Part shown: positions 53,101-60,869 of the stretch, one piece after another
Position numbering within the stretch: position 1 is the first letter of the stretch
Layout of the letters: the number at the start of each line of letters is the position of its first letter
NCBI RefSeq assembly: GCF_000003815.2
Contig: NC_049983.1
Span: 28,326,565 to 28,390,564 of the forward strand
Direction: 5' to 3'
Length of the DNA stretch: 64,000 nt
Origin: Branchiostoma floridae
Taxonomy: Eukaryota > Chordata > Leptocardii > Amphioxiformes > Branchiostomatidae
Made by a program: the position numbers and the translations under genes
The notes under the pieces: model-generated
Databases searched by the model: none
Told to the model about the DNA's origin: nothing
The model's input: the letters and a program-made list of their open reading frames with translations, nothing else

Positions 53101-55326
53101 CACAGCGCCTGTCTATATGGCAATAATTTTTAATCCATATCAACACTTATTGTTGCTTAGACCTTCTAGTAAGTTGACCAGGACCGAAGATTGATAACTC
53201 GATGTTTTCAGACAGCTTGAAGAGCAGTTAGAAATGTTGTATGACCTTTGGTAGAAATAATTCTGAAGCAAAATTGAAATGTAACGTCAGAAGCAGTGGA
53301 TTCCATTTTGTGCTGGAAATTACGGTTTACCTTTGATTCAGAACATGGTAGGTGGCTTTTACATACCGATTTCAGGATCAATGTAGTAAGGGATGACTCC
53401 TTGCCACTTCGCCTTAGTGGAGACACCACGCTTCTCGTTCCCATTCAGGACCTCGTTCTTTGCTTCCTTATCCATCTCAATGTCCCCCTCAAAGATCACA
53501 TTTTGTTCGCCTGTGGTTTTCGACAGAAAACAACAACAGAAATAAAAAAAAAACTGTTCCCATCATGCCAGGTAGACATGTCCTGGCTACAAAAGTTCTG
53601 ATACTTGGAAAACGGTTAACCTTGGAAGGGGTGTAGCTTGTGTGACCAGCCTTACCTGGGCTGCATTCGCAGACGAAGCATCCTTTTTCATCGATCTTGT
53701 ATCCAAAATAGCAGACGTCCGATTCGAAATGGCATTGGAAGCCATCGCACTCTCGTCCAAGCATCCCTGCGGAAATTTATAAACAATGACTACGCTGCTT
53801 TGAACACTCACAGAACAAAGTTAAACCTGCGATATGTCATTTTTTCAGCACATTTCGTGGTTATAATTCTAAGCTGGGGACCCTTTCCATCTCCTCGACC
53901 AGGAAGTGTTGCGCACCCACCCAAGTCATTTTGCGCATGCCCTTAGGAATCTGTGCTGAGCAGCCTTTAATTCCTCATAATCATAAAGTTAGCCACATGT
54001 AAGTTAAATGACAACATTGAATGTAAGAAGCATGTAAGCACACGGTAACAGTGAATGAAACTACATGTATGTACACATACTAGTAAAGAAAATAGCACCT
54101 GTGAACGTAATAGGCGTTTCACCAGACGTAACAAACTATGTTGCAACACTAGCCACATGAAACAAATGGCAAATGTGAATGTAAATATCAAAAGACATGG
54201 AGCAATATCCATTCGTTTTCCTTACCCGCCTCTTCGTTGATCTCGTAGATATCTTTGTTGCCCTCGTAATGTCTCTTTTCAAGCGTTTCTTCAACAGTGG
54301 ACAGAAAAATTCAAGCGTTACTTCGAATGTGGTCAGACAAATGTTTAATGTGGCAAGTAAAAGAGACCAAAACATGCCATGTAACAGGAAGAGACGGGCC
54401 AAAGTTTGGTTACGTCTAATTGGAGATCGAAATAAGCAAACAAACAAACGTTCAAACAATGAGGTTAGGTAACAATAACATAAAAGGACGGTGGCATGGG
54501 TAGAAGACGGAAACAGCATGCTGGTGAAGAGAGTGACCTGTGTAGGGTTACATACTTTAACAACAATGCCAGTGGATGTCTCAAGCATATGGAAAATTGA
54601 TTGGTAGAAGTAAGTGTAAGAACTAAAACATGTACTGGGCATCCATGCGTTCAGAATACCATCAGACAGTGATTTTCATCCAGAAAGTAGCGGGTTCGCT
54701 TACCCGCCTGTCGATTCTCGGTGAAAGCCCGGAGGAGCTCGTCTTCCGCTGGCCCGGTGTCACCTGGAGAAACATGGGCAAAGGAAGAAAAATATTATCC
54801 ACATTGAAGCTTATACAGATCTAGATCAGCTTTAAAATGGAGAGGTTTAAGGTGTAGTTGTTGGGCAGTGTGAGACAAGAGAAGGGGTATACAGTCACCA
54901 CCGTCTTCCTCTTCACTACCAGCTTCTTGTACCTTTTGAAACGGAAGAGAAACAGCTGTGTTACACAAAAGAGGCAGAAACATGTTACTTGCAGGAAACA
55001 GAGACAACAATGTCATGCACTCTGTGCACAGTTAAGTACACACTAGATACAGTTAAGTATATACTGAAATACACACTATTTAAAGTTAAGTGCATACCAA
55101 AGAATACACTTTGTACAGTTAGGTACATTATAAAATACATACTATGAACTATAAATAAAGACACAATCATATTTACAGAAAATGCAATATGTAAACAAAA
55201 GAACATTACATGTTAAATCACATCTACTGCAGGAATGGGGGATAACAACTGACCTGTAGGAGCCGCTCGAGCGGACAGGAGCACCAGGGCCGCTACAGCC
55301 AGTGCTAACAGCGCTGCTGGTTTCAT
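29580..55326 (-). CDS. Secreted mosaic astacin protease / pentraxin / EGF / fucolectin-domain gene
   Basis: I do not recognise a named orthologue. Minus-strand exons in order: signal peptide 55326-55254; small exons 54763-54704 and 54288-54226; antistasin-like 53766-53656; protease start 53510-53367; a tandem duplicate of these four (52583-52524, 52108-52046, 51585-51475, 51329-51186); protease 49279-49159, 48885-48710, 47974-47839, 47690-47608; pentraxin A 46459-46245 and 46115-45722; EGFs 45095-44973, 44603-44481, 44344-44222; FTP lectins 41837-41642 + 38425-38190 and 37169-36974 + 33757-33522; shortened EGF 32399-32358; pentraxin B 30321-30101 and 29973-29580. All module edges are phase 1, so any subset would splice in frame. 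It could be one large gene or two adjacent ones; transcripts would decide. The C-terminal end is unresolved. Confidence 0.75.
30995..32000. repeat. 40-bp minisatellite array (~25 units)
   Basis: Unit of about 39-40 bp: 'tttcctaacctccacccacc' then TGCCTTCCCATCATGCAGTG, with many variants (CATGCCGTCC, CATTGATT) and some units shortened to ~29 bp. Small outliers of the same unit occur at 29277-29370, 33335-33430 and 38044-38100. Confidence 0.95.
32358..32399 (-). pseudogene. Shortened EGF exon, in frame
   Basis: Phase 1-1, 42 bases, coding [15 protein letters not shown] between a good acceptor (ccacag) and donor (GTAAGA). It equals the first and last parts of the 123-base EGF exons with 81 bases (27 codons) missing, so only two of six cysteines remain. 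It would splice in frame but cannot form an EGF fold. Confidence 0.75.
32428..32622. mobile_element. MITE family B, complete copy
   Basis: 195 bp with TIRs 'taacgtcacatttccaaacc' and its counterpart 'ggaaatatgacgtta'. GC-rich inner arms GGGGCCCGGCCGG face each other. Truncated copies are at 37156-37330 and 41824-41893. Confidence 0.85.
32810..33340 (+). mobile_element. Degenerate LINE reverse-transcriptase fragment, plus strand
   Basis: Frame-broken translation still shows [33 protein letters not shown] and [12 protein letters not shown], the thumb region of CR1/L2-like reverse transcriptase. Many stops. Duplicate at 37518-38048. Confidence 0.75.
33522..33757 (-). CDS. FTP lectin domain, second exon, copy 1
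   Basis: Identical in protein sequence to 38190-38425. FTP domains bind fucose in eel fucolectin; the His-Arg-Arg sugar-binding set cannot be assigned by eye here. Confidence 0.92.
34560..36795 (-). mobile_element. Non-LTR retrotransposon (reverse transcriptase), minus strand, decayed
   Basis: Minus-strand pieces show [40 protein letters not shown], then [18 protein letters not shown] (palm motif A, normally FxDxxKAFDSV), then [18 protein letters not shown] and [17 protein letters not shown], then [11 protein letters not shown]. This is the canonical order of a LINE ORF2, with frameshifts and a SINE (35638-36157) inserted. Duplicate at 39228-41463. Confidence 0.88.
35638..36157 (+). mobile_element. 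Full-length tRNA-derived SINE with 12-bp target duplication
   Basis: Head with A box TGGCGCAGTGG and B box GGTTCGAATCC, body 'gatcttgtgcccttgggaaa', two copies of 'agctgattaatcagctta' and a tail ending ACTAACTAAAC. Flanked by TAAGGCCGCTGT (35626-35637) and TAAGGCCACTGT (36158-36169). 520 bp, inserted in the minus-strand LINE. Confidence 0.92.
36974..37169 (-). CDS. FTP lectin domain, first exon, copy 1
   Basis: As 41642-41837, coding the [12 protein letters not shown] and [13 protein letters not shown] half-domain, with HTNPEDS where copy 2 has HTNTEDS. Confidence 0.85.
37518..38048 (+). mobile_element. Second copy of the plus-strand LINE fragment
   Basis: Offset 4,708 from 32810-33340, near-identical. 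Confidence 0.75.
38190..38425 (-). CDS. FTP lectin domain, second exon, copy 2
   Basis: 236-base exon completing the domain: [48 protein letters not shown] and [11 protein letters not shown]. The adjacent CC, C-G-G and C residues and GRYVxVxLPG are diagnostic of fucolectin/tachylectin-4/pentraxin-1 (FTP) domains. Ends in phase 1. Confidence 0.92.
39228..41463 (-). mobile_element. Second copy of the minus-strand LINE (duplication unit 2)
   Basis: Identical to 34560-36795 but for a few bases, including one Asn/Lys change in the IESVHL(N/K)FYKHS segment. Confidence 0.88.
40306..40825 (+). mobile_element. tRNA-derived SINE (copy in duplication unit 2)
   Basis: Same insertion as 35638-36157 with the same flanks, so the SINE inserted before the 4.7-kb duplication. 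Confidence 0.92.
41642..41837 (-). CDS. FTP (fucolectin-type) lectin domain, first exon, copy 2
   Basis: 196-base exon coding [29 protein letters not shown] and [14 protein letters not shown], the first half of an F5/8C-like fucolectin domain; ends in phase 2 (ag|g). The acceptor lies within MITE-B terminal sequence, see findings. Copy 1 is 36974-37169 with an Asn/Thr difference before EDSPAWW. Confidence 0.85.
41894..43439. other. Intron between the EGF and lectin exons
   Basis: No exon recognised. Holds four copies of a GTAACGTTTGTTAC motif (see findings). Confidence 0.5.
43440..43660. repeat. Probable dispersed repeat ('gtcatggaggttatatttac')
   Basis: Two copies of 'aaatgtcatggaggttatat' at about 43456 and 43486 are followed by a GTCTGTCTGT run and 'aaacaagatgactcaagaacg'. 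The phrase resembles an abundant family seen in several marine invertebrate genomes, from memory; no boundaries are visible. Confidence 0.4.
44122..44154. repeat. (AT)n microsatellite
   Basis: About 16 uninterrupted AT units, 70 bases downstream of the EGF exon at 44222. Confidence 0.95.
44222..45095 (-). CDS. Three calcium-binding-type EGF exons
   Basis: Exons 45095-44973, 44603-44481 and 44344-44222, each exactly 123 bases and phase 1-1. Each starts D[VI]DECA.GT.NCH and has six cysteines in EGF spacing with TNTDGSF or SNTDGGF; the DxDEC start and the N/D with aromatic are the calcium-binding consensus. A fragment of another copy (exon start only) is at about 44822-44850. Confidence 0.92.
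45440..45570. repeat. (GAGT)n simple repeat
   Basis: Almost pure GAGT/GTGA repeat with a few GGGT variants, in the intron downstream of pentraxin A. Confidence 0.95.
45722..46459 (-). CDS. Pentraxin/LamG-like module A
   Basis: Exons 46459-46245 (phase 1-0) and 46115-45722 (phase 0-1). Recognisable features: [78 protein letters not shown] and [13 protein letters not shown], as in pentraxins and pentraxin-like domains of other mosaic proteins. The strict pentraxin signature HxCx[ST]WxS is offset by one residue (HAVC). DPNQAFSGE resembles the calcium-site loop. Probably an extracellular carbohydrate- or ligand-binding module. Confidence 0.85.
46534..46633. other. Assembly gap (100 N)
   Basis: Exactly 100 N in the intron upstream of pentraxin A; the homologous interval near pentraxin B is about 30383-30487, so roughly 100 bases may be all that is missing. 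Confidence 0.99.
47037..47196 (-). pseudogene. Truncated third pentraxin-module exon
   Basis: Begins like the first exons of pentraxin A and B (same acceptor, [20 protein letters not shown], then [20 protein letters not shown]) but similarity breaks off at about 47037 and no donor follows; the reading frame soon meets a stop. It sits between the astacin and pentraxin A exons. The break coincides with the edge of the segment shared with 30480-30890. Confidence 0.8.
47608..49279 (-). CDS. Astacin (M12A) metalloprotease catalytic exons
   Basis: Four exons, 49279-49159, 48885-48710, 47974-47839 and 47690-47608, with phases 1-2, 2-1, 1-2 and 2-1 that all match. They encode [27 protein letters not shown], the zinc site [20 protein letters not shown] (three His ligands, catalytic Glu, family signature HExxHxxGFxHE), then [15 protein letters not shown] (Met-turn with the Tyr ligand) and the closing KAYNC. 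The four conserved cysteines (TC, GC, FC, NC) are present for two disulphides. With the exon at 53510-53367 or its copy, this makes a complete ~200-residue protease that appears active. It would act outside the cell, as hatching enzymes, meprins and tolloid do. Confidence 0.93.
48378..48671 (-). mobile_element. LINE reverse-transcriptase C-terminal fragment
   Basis: Minus-strand ORF with [20 protein letters not shown] and [16 protein letters not shown], the typical end of CR1/L2/Jockey-like ORF2 proteins. It lies in the intron between two astacin exons. Only the 3' end of the element is present. Confidence 0.75.
49576..50560. repeat. Foldback/MITE cluster in astacin intron
   Basis: Arms 'ggctatatgataataaagag' at 49651 and its inverse 'ttattatcatatagcc' near 49779-49794 form a ~145-bp hairpin element. 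The phrase 'tgttacggcgtcataaccaa' recurs at 49596 and 50436 (with changes) and inverted near 50360-50385. A ~125-bp segment at 49878-50000 is repeated at 50110-50236. Confidence 0.7.
50635..52810. repeat. Tandem duplication unit 1 (~2.18 kb, propeptide/antistasin/protease-start exons)
   Basis: Nearly identical to 52814-54990 at an offset of 2178-2181 bases; I see only a handful of substitutions and 1-3-base indels. Contains exons 52583-52524, 52108-52046, 51585-51475 and 51329-51186 plus a fragment homologous to the region after 50620. Unit 2 begins three bases after unit 1 ends. Confidence 0.95.
53367..53510 (-). CDS. Astacin pro/mature boundary exon
   Basis: 144-base phase 1-1 exon. FEGDI resembles the astacin propeptide 'FEGDI' motif whose Asp caps the zinc in the zymogen; NEKRG is a basic site near the expected maturation point; [13 protein letters not shown] matches the start of the mature astacin fold (W-x-x-x-I-P-Y-x-I). 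The duplicate is 51186-51329. Confidence 0.88.
53656..53766 (-). CDS. Antistasin-like cysteine module exon
   Basis: 111-base phase 1-1 exon coding [20 protein letters not shown] and [18 protein letters not shown]. Six cysteines in the pattern C-x4-C-x6-C-x9-C-x2-C-x-C with the GYxxDxxGC core typical of antistasin-family inhibitors (leech antistasin, guamerin). Its place between the propeptide and the protease N-terminus suggests a built-in inhibitory or targeting role (inference). Identical copy at 51475-51585. Confidence 0.82.
54226..54288 (-). CDS. Propeptide exon ([14 protein letters not shown])
   Basis: 63-base phase 1-1 exon, acceptor 'ctgttgaag', donor GTAAGG. Cysteine-free and charged, compatible with an astacin propeptide. 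The acceptor is the weakest part of the call. Copy at 52046-52108. Confidence 0.55.
54704..54763 (-). CDS. Propeptide exon ([19 protein letters not shown])
   Basis: Phase 1-1 exon of 60 bases with good AG and GT sites, acidic and without cysteines. A possible 27-base phase 1-1 micro-exon (54899-54925, coding EAGSEEEDG) lies just upstream. A copy lies at 52524-52583 in the tandem duplication. Confidence 0.6.
55254..55326 (-). CDS. Signal-peptide exon of the mosaic gene
   Basis: ATG at 55326, then 24 codons: a Lys at position 2, a hydrophobic core [15 protein letters not shown] and small residues ARA-A at a likely cleavage site, ending in phase 1 at a GTCAGT donor. An acceptor-like 'ttttccag' 11 bases upstream of the ATG indicates an untranslated exon further upstream. 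The product should enter the secretory pathway. Confidence 0.85.
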
Positions 55327-55510
55327 GCTTCTCCGTCTGGAAAACAAACGAGACATGAGTCAGGCTTGTGTCGCATAGCAAACATCAAAGACTGGAACAT
55401 ATCTGTGAATTGACAACACCCCAGGAGCAGCCACTGAAATAAATCTAAAGCTGCCGAAAAAGTCAGCCAGGGTAACTCTGCATCGCAGGTGAAGAATAAA
55501 AAAACACGAG

Positions 55511-55816
55511 TCACTGCTCGACTTGTGTCAGGTCGTGACAGCATACGCACTCCCGCACCGTTGTCATTGACAGTGGCTGACAGTTGCGACACCGGCACCA
55601 AACGTCACTGCCCAGCCTCCATCCCTCTGTTTCCACGTCCCTGCCGTCCCATTCGGCGACGCTCTGTGCATCTAGGAGGTTTGGATCGGCCGGAGGACTG
55701 GAAACTGCCGCTGCGCCCCCCTCCCCTCTCTCCTCCGTCGATGCGCTGGCAGAGTCCGACCAGCGCGGCTGGAAGTTATACGCTGATATGTTGTTCGGGT
55801 CAAAGCGATCACCCAT
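55511..55816 (-). CDS. P2X7-type C-terminal cysteine domain protein or fragment
   Basis: An open frame of 101 codons plus stop starts at 55816. Its N-terminus has ISAYNFQPRW, a Ser/Glu-rich linker, and its C-terminus SDVWCRCRNCQPLSMTTVRE then CVCCHDL. The WCxCxxC...M.T..ECxCC pattern is that of the zinc-binding C-terminal domain of P2X7 receptors, also found alone in many small invertebrate ORFs that begin with a (Y)xFEP-like motif. No channel part is present. It may be a small intact gene, the first exon of a longer one or a pseudogene. It lies 185 bases upstream of the mosaic gene start on the same strand. Confidence 0.6.
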   Translation of the reverse strand: MGDRFDPNNISAYNFQPRWSDSASASTEERGEGGAAAVSSPPADPNLLDAQSVAEWDGRDVETEGWRLGSDVWCRCRNCQPLSMTTVRECVCCHDLTQVEQ

Positions 55817-55983
55817 GTTGCTAAACCGCAGATTACGATCGTCAATAGTCCGAGAGGACGGTAGAATGGTGCAAAAATAATGCGCGAGCGTAAATTACGC
55901 AAATTGTACTGGTCTGAACCCACAGTGTATTGTGAAATCAAATCAAAGCTCGGGGTTCTGGAAATCAATTCACAAAATAAATG

Positions 55984-56592
55984 ACCACAAACCTGCCGAC
56001 AGAAAGTTACGTTCTTACTCACCCTCCTATCGGCACCTGCAGTTTCAACTCCAGTCTATTTTCTAGAGGCCTGCGTAACAGCCCAGCATGTAGCTGCGGG
56101 TGCCGGTCCGAAACAGTCACCCATTACCTACTTCACTGCCCAAATTACACCAACCAAAGAATACTTCTCCTCGGTAAACTCTCCCGGATTTTAGGACGGT
56201 CATTTAACTTTTCTTTTCTACTACGTGGAAGTACATCCTTGTCATATTCGATAAATACTAAAATTTTAAATCTAACCAAAAACTTCATCACAGCCACTAA
56301 ACGTTTTTCTTCCTGATTAATTCTTTCAAGCATTTTAGTTCTTTGTTACTGGGGTAGGGGACCGGACTTGCGCACACATCAACTTTTGTAACAGTTATAC
56401 ACATCATTCAATCTTTATTTGTTACCAGTATTGTTTATATATTCGAATCCCTTTATTTGAATTTGTTTAGTTTAGTTTAGTTATGTTTATGTTATTGTAT
56501 ATATATATGTATAGTGGTGGCGTGAATATAAGTAGTTAACTTGAGTGCGCCACCACTACGTCTGTCTTTTCTCTCAATGAGAATAAAAAAAC
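55984..56592 (+). mobile_element. LINE 3' end (reverse transcriptase C-terminus plus UTR)
   Basis: ORF tail with LPTESYVLTHPPIGTCSFNS and ACSCGCRSETVTHYLLHCPN, the zinc-knuckle-like end common in LINE ORF2 proteins, stop at about 56314, then a 3' UTR with TATATATATG and a closing 'gagaataaaaaaac' at 56579. 5' truncated. Confidence 0.8.
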
Positions 56593-56599
56593 AGTTACG

Positions 56600-58779
56600 T
56601 GCGACCGCACCTGTTCCGCAGTGGAACCTGCAAATTTGGGCGGGCAAAACTGACCAGTGCTTCGAGTATCAGCCAGCCGCCGGACACGTTGAGAGTTCCA
56701 AGTAGATAGTTTTATTTCTATATAGCGAGAGACCGTTGTCCGCTCCATGACTATTACGTCGACAACCCTTTCTAAAAAAATCTTTGAAGGAAACATTTTA
56801 TTAACTTACCCCAACTTTGTAACGCTGGAAGTGCAGCTCTGGTATGTTTTTTTGGCTTGATATTTGTACCCTGTATAGATGATTTGTATATCTATACAAA
56901 GTTGGGCTAAAACACCTATCATAGTTGAGGGTCAAATAATCAATTGAACCTGTCGTTAGTTACTGAAGTGCATACAAGTCGTCATTAAGGTGAAGGCTAT
57001 GCGGTACCATAATCCTTAAATGTTAGAGACGGCGTGTTTAAAAGAGTCATTCTCTCCATCCGTTGGGTCAGAATCTTTTTTTATCAGATCTTCGCAATTT
57101 TGCCTGTTATGTATGATTATAGAACCAATACAAAATACAGTAGTGTAACATAATATAGTACAGGATAGTATAGCATTGTTCCGACACAAAATTGGGCTCA
57201 TTGAATGAATTCTTACCTACCTCTGATTACAGTTAAACATCTAGTTAATAAAATGTTTCCTCCCTCAAAGACAAATGGAAATCTTTGATATTCCATCTGA
57301 TGACAAATGATGATGATGATGATTCCATCTGAGATGTTTCCCCTACTGTATACTCTTCAATAAATAGACATATCACCTTTTACCGGTTGGCCTGGTGACA
57401 GAATCTCACAATCGTGGGATCGATTGCAATTTATCTGCTGTACTCCTGTTACAAAAGTTAAAGACTTAGTCGGCGAGGATTTAAAGTCGGGCCTCTGTTA
57501 AGCCCAGTGGTTATTGCGGTAATCCGAACACAAGAGGCTCTATCAAAGACTGTCATCATCTATTACATTATCTAAATTGAGGATTATTTAGGCAAGGATG
57601 GGCAGGCATGACCAAACTCCGATATACGCCAACATGGAATGTCCCTAGCATGCCGTGTGTTTGTGATGGAACTTTGTTTTCCTTTGTCAACAATGAGTCA
57701 TGAATATAAACATACATACATGCAAACGTAATGGATTCATATGTACCAAAATTGCAGAAAGCAAAACTAGTGGACTAATAACGTTAACCTTAATCACAGG
57801 AACATGTGTGAAATCCAGAAGAAAGCAGAACTACCAATGTATAGTTTGTAAATAATCAAAACAACAGTTCTTTACACGTTTTTAGTCCTAAAGCAACCAT
57901 GATAATTACTACCCTATAGCTAAATCAAAGCAAATCTATTCTAATAGTACAAGGAAAGATAACATTTATTGTTACACTTAGTTAACTCAAATACTTGAGA
58001 GTGAAATTGTACATCACCAAAAGCAAACAGGCCCGAATGTTCCACAGGCCCCAGGTACAGGCGGGCCCCAATGTTCTATACGAATGTTCGGAGAGCTGAA
58101 AACCAGGTGTGCTGAACAACAACGTGCTCTAAAACCAGCTCCCAGTCCCCACCCCCTGACCAAGAGAGAAAGTCTCTATCATTTGTACCTTTCGATTGAA
58201 GTATTTTTCCTTTAACCACCGAGATAGGCCAAAGCAACGCACATGCAGATAAACTTCACATGCGTTTAATCAAATGCGAGTACCAAACACGAAATAAGTC
58301 AGTAATAAAGAAATCATTTTCCTCAACCACAGAAACATGTGTGATGAAAGCTTAAATCTGGACAAATTTACTTTTCAACTTTAAAGCCATTCTATCACCT
58401 AACCAAGCCTTCTAGCCATCCCCCGGGGTTCCAGACGGGGAGTCCTCGGCAGGGTGAGCTTCTATCCCCGCCGGCCAGCTAAGCTCATCACGGTGATTTC
58501 GCCTGACTGAATCCAATCAAGAGAGCCTTCGGGGTTTAGGCGGGGCTAGCCAAAATTTCCTCGGAGCATGTTACAGCTCGTGCCGAAGAGCTGGCTTGTG
58601 TGGGCCCTGGTAACGATCTGGATTCCCGGTAACTTCACTGTAACGTCATTCATCTTGTAAGTTCGGAAAAATTCCTTTCTACTAATCTGCGAGATTGGTC
58701 AAAGGTTGGTCTGGTTGTTGCTATTAGGGCTTGATTTGATATGTTAAGTATGGAAAGGCTTAACTAAAAATCAGTTAAT
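56600..58779. other. AT-rich intergenic DNA
   Basis: No exon recognised. Contains a short ATG/GAT repeat at about 57305-57323 and nothing else I can support. Confidence 0.5.
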
Positions 58780-59232
58780 ACTCTTCAGATAGTGTCGATT
58801 TTTGATGTTTTTCACAACATCCCTGGACCTTGCTACATGTTATATTTCTTTGAACTAATTCATGACAACCTCAAATCGGTCTGCAGGCCGCTTTTCAGTG
58901 AGGTCTTATGGAAAGAGGTATCAAATCCCAAGTTACTTGTATATGTTTTGTCTATTTTGTTTTGTATTTATTATTTCATTTGATCATTTGTAATACAACT
59001 TCTAGTCCATTAGTGTATTTCACATGATGATTTCAACTTATGTTATGTGCATTTTTCGTTCACTTTAATTATGTATAATTATTATTTCTGCAACTTATTT
59101 CTGGGGGGAGGCCAAAGAAAAGCCACATAGGCTTCTGCTAACCCCCCGCATGTTCTTCATCTTTGTATACACATTTGTTTTTAAGCCATGCTATTATGCG
59201 CGAATAAAGAAAGAAAGAAAGAAAGAAAGAGG
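58780..59232 (+). mobile_element. Probable LINE 3' end with (AAAG)n tail
   Basis: AT-rich 3'-UTR-like sequence followed by 'ggccaaagaaaagccacata' GGC, an AATAAAG and a pure AAAG tail at 59206-59231, as at the end of many non-LTR elements. The coding part is too short to assign a family. Confidence 0.45.
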
Positions 59233-59277
59233 TAAGGGTACGGGTCAATTTTTCACACGATACAGTACTTTAACCTT

Positions 59278-60396
59278 GCTAGGGGGCAATAATCTAATAA
59301 TTTTTCTTGATTTTTCAACACCTATCGTCATATCAATTGCCATAAAGATTCATCGAGTTATGGTAACTAGACAAAAACGCAAGCGCATCAACAGCCGAAA
59401 ACAAGGGTGGTCAATGACCATGTTACAAAGTATTTGGTAACATGTTAGTTTGGTACGTACATGTGACAACACAAAGATAGCATAACAAAGTAATCACCCA
59501 TTCCAGATTCAAAAAGAAAAGCATTGACCAAATCTCAATACGCCGACGGCCAATTATTTTGAGAGGCAACATCTCCTTTGCTCAAATAGATACAAGTAGA
59601 CAGAATTTTTGTGAAAATCCACGACGCGCCCGTGAGAAGACTACCATGTCGTCAGGTCCTCTGGCTATGGGTTGGGGGGAAAACAAGCCGCGACGCGCCC
59701 GTGTGAAGACTTCCATGTCGTCAGGTCCTCTATGGCTTTGGGTTGGCGGGACAACAAGTCGCGACGCGCCCGTGAGAAGACTACCATCTCATCAGGTCCT
59801 CTATGGCTATGGGTTGGCGGGACAACAAGTCGCGACGCGCCCGTGAGAAGACTACCATCTCATCAGGTCCTCTATGGCTATGGGTTGGCGGGACAACAAG
59901 TCGCGACGCGGGACAACACGCTGCGTCGGGCCTGGCGTAACTTGTAGAGCGTTCGGCTATGATTATATAGGTCCTGAGTTCGATCCCCACCGTGCCCCCC
60001 GACGTTGTGTCCTTGGGAAAGGAACCTTACACGACCTTCCTCACTTCACCCAGGTGTAAAAACGGGTACCTGACTTTGGTCGGGGAGGTAAAAGACTACC
60101 TTTACCCTCTGTCTGTACCGTGTATGTAGCACTGTCAATATAAGTTACAAAACTTGAGTGCAGTGCCACATTGTCCTCGTCTGTCCAAAAGCAAATAGAA
60201 AAAAAGGCGCGACGCGCCCCGCATAGCCGATCGTCAGCGGTGGAAACCGCGATCTCCTCCCGTCCTAAGGTGGGCGGACACCAAGCCGCGACGCGCTCTG
60301 CCGTGCAGCTCACACCTCGCCGCGCCTTCTGTGCGACTGCAACGTGGCCACAGTGGCGTGTGGGTCGTGGCAATCGTCGAAGCTCGTCTTTTTTCG
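59278..60396 (+). mobile_element. Composite repeat element, copy A (4-unit VNTR)
   Basis: Order: a ~345-bp AT-rich head, a 71-bp VNTR (59622-59910), a tRNA-like segment (59925-59990), 'cctgactttggtcggggagg' and a GC-rich tail. Each part is shared with copy B at 61807-64000 in the same order and strand. It has no long ORF of recognised type. The sequence continues past the shared part to a polyadenylation-like 'gcaaataaagatcatc' at 60850-60865. Confidence 0.8.
59622..59910. repeat. 71-bp VNTR, 4 units
   Basis: CGACGCG anchors at 59622, 59691, 59762, 59833 and 59904 (spacings 69, 71, 71, 71). Confidence 0.95.
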
Positions 60397-60869
60397 TGAC
60401 GGGACGACACACCACGACGGCAGCCCAGAAAAAAAAACAAGGGCCGACTTCTTCACGTCACCAGGAAAGCTCCCGTGATGTGTGCATTGTAGAGTTGGCC
60501 AAAGCCATCCGTGGAAATGCGTCTTCTCTCGGTCGGGACGTACAGCAAAGGGCACCACCCACCGTGGAGTCGGCTATCGTCAGCCGTCGAGATACGTTTT
60601 CTCCACATAAGTTTATGTCCTTGTCAGGTTTTATGATTTCACTTTTGTTCATGAAGTTGTACATTTATTTTAATATAACTATGATTTTGGTTCTGCTCTT
60701 ATATTGATCATATTTTCATTTTAACTTATGTACAACTGGTAGCTTTATTTTATTGATTTCATTTGTAAATTGTGTCTAATTATTTATGATTTCATTGTTG
60801 AGTGTATGTATATGTCTATGTTACATTGCTATGGCCCATTGGCGGCAGAGAGCAAATAAAGATCATCAC

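Larger units (their letters stand above)
52814..54990. repeat. Tandem duplication unit 2 (~2.18 kb)
   Basis: Second copy, nearest the signal-peptide exon, containing exons 54763-54704, 54288-54226, 53766-53656 and 53510-53367. Confidence 0.95.

Noticed and set aside
59559-59947. Open frames across the 71-bp VNTR, also 62088-62366
   Set aside because: The repeat length is not a multiple of three, so frames cycle and the apparent protein has no independent support.
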